Shown one piece after another: positions 1 through 4,689 of a DNA stretch of 6,813 nucleotides. Source of the DNA: Gemmatimonadota bacterium (GTDB lineage: Bacteria > Gemmatimonadota > Gemmatimonadetes > Gemmatimonadales > GWC2-71-9); contig JANYCP010000203.1 of assembly GCA_025360265.1 (NCBI GenBank), positions 1-6,813 on the forward strand, in the 5' to 3' direction. The first letter of the stretch is position 1. Each line of letters starts with the position of its first letter. The notes beneath the pieces were generated by a model, which saw only the letters and a program-made list of their open reading frames with translations, made no database searches and was not told where the DNA came from. Position numbers and translations under genes: made by a program.

Positions 1-1263
1 CGGCGACTGCACGCGACGGCCATCGCTCACCACTCCAGCGATGGAGAATCCTGACGGCGATCCAAATCCAATGCGGGCTGTCGCCCACTGACTGCTACGG
101 TTGCCATCATGACGCTGGCCGACGAGCTGCAACGACCCGCTGACCCGTTCAACCGGGTTCCAGCCGAGGTCGAGTCGCGTGTCGAGCGAGGTGATTCGAG
201 TGTAGTGCCAGGCGCTGATTTGCGCCGACCACGTCGGCGCGCGGCGCGCGGCGATCAGGCCGAACTCCCCGAATGACCTGGCCGTTGGCATCGAGTCGCT
301 GGACCACATCGAACGCGCGAGGAACAGATCAAGACTCGAGCCGAGTCCGTCGGCGCGCTGGCGCAGCGACACTCGCACTTGCTCGTCGGTGCGCGTCCCC
401 TTGAACATTCGAAGCAACGTGTCGTGCGTCGTCTCGGCGAGCAACGCGTGGCGATCGTACAGTTGGGTGATCATTTGCGCTTGCACGCCAAACTTTGTGG
501 ACGGCGCGTAACTCAGCTGCAACCATCCGCTCGGCGTATTGCCGCCGCCGGTGTTGTCCGGTGCCGCATTGAGCCCGAGGTAGCTCGCGCCCACGCTCAG
601 CCCCATCCCGCCGGTGTAGCGGCGCTCGAACGAACCCCAGTAACGCGTGTTGCCGCGGTCGCCTTGCGATGCACCTATCTTGGTGCGCGGCGCCAGAAAG
701 CTGTGACGAAGCGTAAAGAGGTATACCCGAATCATTCCGGGTGACTGTTCCACCTCGACGCGCTCGAGCATATCAAGCACTACCGTTGGCTCTACCGCAG
801 TGGAATCCGGTCCGATGGGAAGGTATGGCACACAGTCGACGACGTACTCCACCGACGCCGCACCTCGCCCGAAGAGATCTGGCATCTCGGGCATCCCGCT
901 CCAGTCGGCGTGCTTGACGAATACGCCGGGAATGATGGCGAGCAGTTCACCGACCGATTGCGCTGGAGCCCAGTCAATGGAATCGCGATCGAACACAGTG
1001 CGACTGCCACCCGGCAGCAGCGACGTCACGCCGCAACGCGAGAGCGGTTGCAGCTGTATGCGACTTTCCTTGCTGAGCTTGAGCAGTCGATCGTCGCTGG
1101 AAAGGGTGTCGGGTTTCCGCGGGAGCGTGTCACGCTTGGCCAGCGAATCGGCTTTGCGCGCCGAATCGGTCAGCAGGACGCGGGGTTTCCCCTGCGCGGA
1201 TGCTGTCGAGGCGGCGCCGACAACGAGCGCACCGATCATTCGCCACACGATCGGTGCGCGCAT
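1..1263 (-). CDS. TonB-dependent receptor plug-domain outer-membrane protein (3' end beyond window)
   Basis: I translated this frame through to the left edge: 421 residues with no stop, so the C-terminus is missing. Residues 1-23 look like a Sec signal peptide: Arg2 and Arg8, a hydrophobic run (IGALVVGAAS), and an ASA|Q signal-peptidase I site after Ala23. Residues 24-60 form a charged linker in which Asp-Ser/Thr recurs every 6-7 residues. Residues 85-165 resemble the TonB plug: SVGELLAIIPGVFV (103-116), then FGRGAASVEYVVDCVPY (131-147, in place of the usual RG...VDG.P), then VVLDMLERVEVEQSPGMI (161-178, matching the IerIEVlrGp motif). From about 180 onward there are alternating aromatic and polar strands typical of a beta-barrel. 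It probably sits in the outer membrane as a TonB-energised transporter or a relative; the substrate is not predictable. No Ton box is evident. ATG at 1263 is chosen because it gives the full signal peptide; Met9 would remove the positive N-region. The start lies 8 bp after the pepA stop. No frameshift was seen. The plug call is solid; transport function is inferred. Confidence 0.85.
   Translation of the reverse strand, partial: MRAPIVWRMIGALVVGAASTASAQGKPRVLLTDSARKADSLAKRDTLPRKPDTLSSDDRLLKLSKESRIQLQPLSRCGVTSLLPGGSRTVFDRDSIDWAPAQSVGELLAIIPGVFVKHADWSGMPEMPDLFGRGAASVEYVVDCVPYLPIGPDSTAVEPTVVLDMLERVEVEQSPGMIRVYLFTLRHSFLAPRTKIGASQGDRGNTRYWGSFERRYTGGMGLSVGASYLGLNAAPDNTGGGNTPSGWLQLSYAPSTKFGVQAQMITQLYDRHALLAETTHDTLLRMFKGTRTDEQVRVSLRQRADGLGSSLDLFLARSMWSSDSMPTARSFGEFGLIAARRAPTWSAQISAWHYTRITSLDTRLDLGWNPVERVSGSLQLVGQRHDGNRSSQWATARIGFGSPSGFSIAGVVSDGRRVQSP
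1227..1259 (-). repeat. Perfect 11-bp inverted repeat just inside the start of the plug-protein gene
   Basis: GCGCACCGATC at 1227-1237 is the exact reverse complement of GATCGGTGCGC at 1249-1259, separated by 11 bases. In the mRNA the stem would begin one base after the AUG at 1263-1261 and lie within the region a ribosome covers during initiation. It has no U-tract, so it is not a standard intrinsic terminator. It could be a translational control hairpin, a DNA operator dyad, or a coincidence of GC-rich codons for residues 2-13 of the signal peptide. The pairing is read directly; any function is inference. Confidence 0.6.
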
Positions 1264-1271
1264 GCGGACGG

Positions 1272-2753
1272 TCAGCTTCGCGCGAGCAGGTATTCGGCGA
1301 ACAACCGCACCATGACGCCGGTGGGGCCCTTCACCTGAGTCGGCATCTCGCGATCGGTGTACGCCGTACCAGCAATATCCACGTGCGCCCACGGATATCC
1401 TTCGGCGAACTCCCGGAGGAACCAGCCGGCGGAGATGCTACCCGCTGCACGGCCGCCGGAGTTTTTCATGTCGGCGATGTCCGACTTGATCAGCTCGCGA
1501 TACTCATCCCAGATCGGCAGTTCCCACACTCGCTCATCGGCCGCCTCACCAGCGGCGCGAACTGCTTCGACAAGTGCACTGTCGGTGCCCATCAGTCCGC
1601 CGGCGGTGTGGCCCAGTCCAATGACAATGGCTCCGGTCAATGTGGCACAATCGATCACAGCGGCCGGTGAGTATTGGCGTGCCCAGGAGAGCGCATCGGC
1701 GAGAATGAGTCGCCCTTCGGCGTCGGTATTGACGACTTCGATGGTCTTGCCGAGATGTGAACCGACCACATCACCGGGCTTGTACGCCGTGCTCGATGGC
1801 ATGTTTTCGCATGACGGGATCAGGCCGATGATGTGCTGCTTCGGCTTGAGATACCCAATGGTTTCGAAGGCACCGAGCACGGCGGCGGCACCCGACATGT
1901 CGTACTTCATGTCTTCCATGTTCGGCGCCGGCTTGATCGAAATACCGCCGGTGTCGAACGTCACACCCTTACCAACAAACACTACCGGCGCATCCTTGCT
2001 CCCGTTGTGTTCGATGATGATGAAGCGTGGGTCCTCTGCACTGCCCTGCGCCACGGCAAGGAGTGCCTTCATGCCGGCCTTGGTAATCGCGGCCTTGTCC
2101 ATCACCGTGATCGTGAAGCCGTGTCGCTCGGCAATCTCGCGCGCGCACTCAGCTACATAGGTTGGGGTGCATTTGTTGCCCGGCAGCACCTGCAGGCCGC
2201 GGGTCAGCGCCTGCCCAGCGGCGATGCCATTGCCGCGAGTGACGCCCGCCGTGAACTCCGCGCTTGCAACTGCAGTGACAATCTCACAACGCTCGAACAC
2301 CGGCTTGGGAGATTCGGGTGGACGCTTGAGATCAAGGAAGTGCCACGCTCCAAATGGCACCCCTTCAGCGAACGACTGCCCGGCACGATCCGCTGACACC
2401 TTGAGTGCGAATGCGGGGTCGAACCAGAGCGTCGCAGACGGCGAGCCAATGACACGTGCCCGCTTGCCGCCGATCATCGCGGCACGACGCAGCGAGTGTG
2501 CGGTGACTTGGTCGCCTTCGCCGATGCCAATCAGCAGCAGCCGATCCGGCCCGTGGGCACTGTAGAGCAGCGCCGTCTCATCCTTCGCGCCGGTGAAATC
2601 ACCGGAAGCCCAGCAGCGAGCGATCGCGCCATCGCAGGTATGGTCGAGAGCGGCAAGTGAGGTTGGCAGCGCACCCTTGGGCACGGGAACAATGAGAAGC
2701 GGTGTCTTGAGCGTCGTCACGTCGGCGACGCGGTGTGTTACGGCGAGCAGCAT
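1272..2753 (-). CDS. pepA: Leucyl aminopeptidase PepA (cytosol aminopeptidase, M17)
   Basis: A complete 493-residue protein, close to the E. coli PepA length of about 503. M17 enzymes are cytosolic hexamers with two divalent metal ions that release N-terminal residues, leucine preferentially, in peptide turnover. The N-terminal alpha/beta domain covers about 1-165 and the catalytic domain about 170-493. The signature NTDAEGRL is at 342-349. By a constant offset of 8 from E. coli, the metal ligands are Lys262, Asp267, Asp285, Asp344 and Glu346, and the catalytic pair is Lys274 and Arg348; all are present in GKGVTFDTGGISIKP (261-275), KYDMSG (283-288) and the signature. The C-terminal SDIADMKNSGGRAAGSI block (424-440) is also canonical. 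The usual LVN-PxN-TP motif at the domain junction reads LQVLPGNKCTP (187-197). The ATG at 2753 follows GGGAGG with a short 3-base spacer. It lies 40 bp after the regulator gene and 8 bp before the plug-protein gene. E. coli PepA also binds DNA; nothing here shows whether this one does. It looks fully functional. Confidence 0.97.
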   Translation of the reverse strand: MLLAVTHRVADVTTLKTPLLIVPVPKGALPTSLAALDHTCDGAIARCWASGDFTGAKDETALLYSAHGPDRLLLIGIGEGDQVTAHSLRRAAMIGGKRARVIGSPSATLWFDPAFALKVSADRAGQSFAEGVPFGAWHFLDLKRPPESPKPVFERCEIVTAVASAEFTAGVTRGNGIAAGQALTRGLQVLPGNKCTPTYVAECAREIAERHGFTITVMDKAAITKAGMKALLAVAQGSAEDPRFIIIEHNGSKDAPVVFVGKGVTFDTGGISIKPAPNMEDMKYDMSGAAAVLGAFETIGYLKPKQHIIGLIPSCENMPSSTAYKPGDVVGSHLGKTIEVVNTDAEGRLILADALSWARQYSPAAVIDCATLTGAIVIGLGHTAGGLMGTDSALVEAVRAAGEAADERVWELPIWDEYRELIKSDIADMKNSGGRAAGSISAGWFLREFAEGYPWAHVDIAGTAYTDREMPTQVKGPTGVMVRLFAEYLLARS

Positions 2754-2793
2754 GGTCCTCCCGAGTAGGCCCGCAAAATAAACGTGCCCCGCC
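2754..2793 (-). promoter_or_regulatory. pepA: Leader between regulator gene and pepA, with ribosome-binding site
   Basis: This 40-bp gap is the longest non-coding stretch in the window. On the minus strand it holds GGGAGG (positions 2762-2757), three bases before the pepA ATG: a strong Shine-Dalgarno match at unusually short spacing. Further upstream is an AT-only octamer TTTATTTT (2782-2775) in otherwise GC-rich sequence. The octamer could be the -10 region of a secondary pepA promoter, but I find no convincing -35 element about 17 bp upstream. No hairpin plus U-tract is present, so read-through from the regulator gene is likely. Confidence 0.45.
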
Positions 2794-4689
2794 TCAGGAA
2801 CATGCCGCGATCCGCTCCTGCAGGCGTCGTCGCTGGCCGGGGGTCAGCATTTCGCGGGCGATCAGCCGCCGCTTGGTCCGGGCCGGAAACGAGTAGCCGC
2901 GCCCGTCGACAACGACCCACCCCTGCCACTCGAGCTCGTCAAGCGCGGCATCACGCCGGGCCGCATCGCCCATTTGCGCGACCGTGCCAACAGACACCGG
3001 GTCGCACGGCTCATCGAGCATCGCAACAACAGTCAGCACGGCCTGCGCATCAGTGCTGAGGCGCCGGAATTCGGCTCGCACTGACGCGAGCAGCGGTTCC
3101 GGCAGCGGCCCGGGGAGGGTCTGATCGAGGGTCTGGTCGGGTTCGGGCCAGGCGGCGTTCGCGTCAAGCGAGAGTCCGTTTCGCACCGCCTGCAGCACGT
3201 CCACCGCAATCGCGGGCAACCCGGCCGATTCGACCGAGACCCGGCGGGCCAGCCGGTCCCGCGACTCCGGCGACCAATCCGGCACCGCCCAATCGACGAG
3301 CCCACGTAGTTCTGCTGCGGTGAGCGGCGCCAGCCGCACAGCTGCGCCTGGAATGTCCCGCCCAGCCCGCCGAATCAAATCGTCGGTCGCGTCGCCGCCG
3401 GCGCCGGTTCGCGCCGTCAGGAGCAAAGTGACCTGTGCTGTCCCCGCGGTGCGCAACAGCGCAGCGAACCATCGCAACTCGTCGGCGTTGAGGCGATCGG
3501 CATCGTCAATAGCGAGCAACAGCGGCCGCTCCTCAGCCGTGGCGGTGACGACCGCCGCGAACGCGTCGCGCAGGGTGGTCGCGGTGGTCGCTGACGCATG
3601 GCGAAAACGTTCAGCCCACGCCGGCACTTGGGTTGTAAGGACGGCGAGTGCTGACGCCGGCACGCCGCCAATCCCCGGCGCGCCATCGAGTCCGGCGCGC
3701 GCCAAACCCAACACTGCTGCGTCGGGATTGCTGGCATCGGCATCCACAGCGCGCATCATCGCCACGGTAACACCACTTGTCACCGCGCGTGCCACCAACT
3801 CGTCAAGCACGCGCGAGCGGCCACTGCCCGCCGGACCGCTGACGACGAGCAGTCGCGCTTGCGCGAGTGCAGCGGGCTTTCGCCAATGCTCGATCAGCGA
3901 ACCGAGTACGGTTTCACGGCCAATGAGTGGACTTCGCCGTTCAACGGCTGGGGCGCCGACGGGTCGCGCTGGCCGCCGCTCCCGGCTCACTCGCGTCAGG
4001 AGTGTCGCGGTGCGTTCGTCAATTTCCAGGCCGAGTTCACGATCGACGCGAGCCCGGTAGGCTTCGCCGGCGGCGAGTGCCGCACCGCGATCGCCAGCAA
4101 TCCAGTGTGCTCGAATCAATGTCTGCGCGGCGCGCTCGCTTAGTCCATTCAGTGCCACCGCTCGCTCCGCCAATTGACGGGCTTCGCGCACGTCTCCCTT
4201 GTCTTCGGCTGCACCGGCAGCGCGGACCAGCACATCCACCGAACGCGATTGCCAGCGAACGCGCTCCGCCGCCAGCCATGCATCGAGTTCCTGCGCACCG
4301 GGAACCACCAGGCCGTCGCAGAACGGTCCGGTCACCAGTGCGGCAGCCGCGGCCGGCGTGTCTGCCTCGAGGGCGGAGAAGTCAGTGATGTCGAGCGCCA
4401 CCGGTGCAATCCAGCGGACGAAATCGCCGGTGGTGTCGATGGCGTCGTCGCCGACGGCACGGCGAATCACGCGCAGTGCCTCATTGAGCGAGTGCCGCGA
4501 TGCGCGATCGGTCTTGTCGCTCCACAGCAGTCCGATGAGTTGGTCACGACTTCGCGTGAACTCCGGCGCTGTCCAGAGCGCAATGCAGAGTGCCTGGTGC
4601 TTGCGCCACATCAAGTCGGGCGGCGGCGCCTCGCCATCAATCAGGATATCGGGCGAACCAAGCAGCCGAACAGTGACTAGTGCTGGCAT
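2794..4689 (-). CDS. SARP/AfsR-type transcriptional regulator: winged helix, BTAD, NTPase
   Basis: A complete 631-residue protein. Residues 5-98 match the OmpR-like winged helix of SARP regulators (VRLLGSPDILIDG, then RDQLIGLLWSD and SLNEALRVIRRAVG). Residues 100-240 match the bacterial transcriptional activation domain: LDITDFSALEA, the helical pair around EARQLAERAVALNGLSERA, and EAYRARVDRELGLEID. After a basic, proline-rich linker, residues 253-500 form a STAND/AAA-type NTPase: SPLIGRE (253-259), Walker A GPAGSGRS (285-292) with Arg291 where Lys is normal, Walker B LLLAIDDAD (390-398), and a sensor-like TLLLTAR (421-427). Residues 540-631 resemble the winged-helix tail of such ATPases. No TPR domain follows, unlike AfsR. 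There is no signal peptide or membrane helix, so it is cytoplasmic and probably binds DNA. The ATG at 4689 lies within the kinase gene (13-bp overlap) and is preceded by AAAGGG (4704-4699, 9-base spacer), which suggests translational coupling. Targets are unknown; the adjacent pepA and plug-protein genes are candidates. Confidence 0.88.
   Translation of the reverse strand: MPALVTVRLLGSPDILIDGEAPPPDLMWRKHQALCIALWTAPEFTRSRDQLIGLLWSDKTDRASRHSLNEALRVIRRAVGDDAIDTTGDFVRWIAPVALDITDFSALEADTPAAAAALVTGPFCDGLVVPGAQELDAWLAAERVRWQSRSVDVLVRAAGAAEDKGDVREARQLAERAVALNGLSERAAQTLIRAHWIAGDRGAALAAGEAYRARVDRELGLEIDERTATLLTRVSRERRPARPVGAPAVERRSPLIGRETVLGSLIEHWRKPAALAQARLLVVSGPAGSGRSRVLDELVARAVTSGVTVAMMRAVDADASNPDAAVLGLARAGLDGAPGIGGVPASALAVLTTQVPAWAERFRHASATTATTLRDAFAAVVTATAEERPLLLAIDDADRLNADELRWFAALLRTAGTAQVTLLLTARTGAGGDATDDLIRRAGRDIPGAAVRLAPLTAAELRGLVDWAVPDWSPESRDRLARRVSVESAGLPAIAVDVLQAVRNGLSLDANAAWPEPDQTLDQTLPGPLPEPLLASVRAEFRRLSTDAQAVLTVVAMLDEPCDPVSVGTVAQMGDAARRDAALDELEWQGWVVVDGRGYSFPARTKRRLIAREMLTPGQRRRLQERIAACS
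3115..3138 (-). repeat. Tandem 12-bp in-frame duplication inside the regulator gene
   Basis: Two adjacent 12-base units at 3115-3126 and 3127-3138 differ at one base. They encode Asp-Gln-Thr-Leu twice (residues 518-525), in a proline-rich stretch (WPEPDQTLDQTLPGPLPEP) that links the NTPase to the C-terminal winged helix. This looks like a recent slippage duplication in a flexible linker and should not disturb a folded domain. Confidence 0.7.

Noticed and set aside
1..1263. Possible frameshifted or degraded gene at the left edge
   Set aside because: Codon-by-codon reading of the minus strand shows one continuous frame from the ATG at 1263 to base 1, so the gene is cut only by the window edge.
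800..1315. Plus-strand open frame of about 170 codons
   Set aside because: It lies antisense to the plug-protein gene, which has a signal peptide and plug motifs. The plus-strand translation is low-complexity Ser/Arg-rich with no domain.
1357..2160. Plus-strand open frame of about 267 codons
   Set aside because: It is fully antisense to pepA, whose catalytic motifs are all intact. Long antisense frames are expected in GC-rich genes.
2590..2605. Dyad CCGGTGA-AA-TCACCGG inside pepA
   Set aside because: It has 7-bp arms with a 2-base centre in the middle of a coding region. One such short dyad is likely by chance, and it is not near any start or promoter.
3320..4060. Plus-strand open frame of about 246 codons
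   Set aside because: It is antisense to the regulator NTPase domain; the translation is Ser/Arg/Ala-rich without recognisable motifs.
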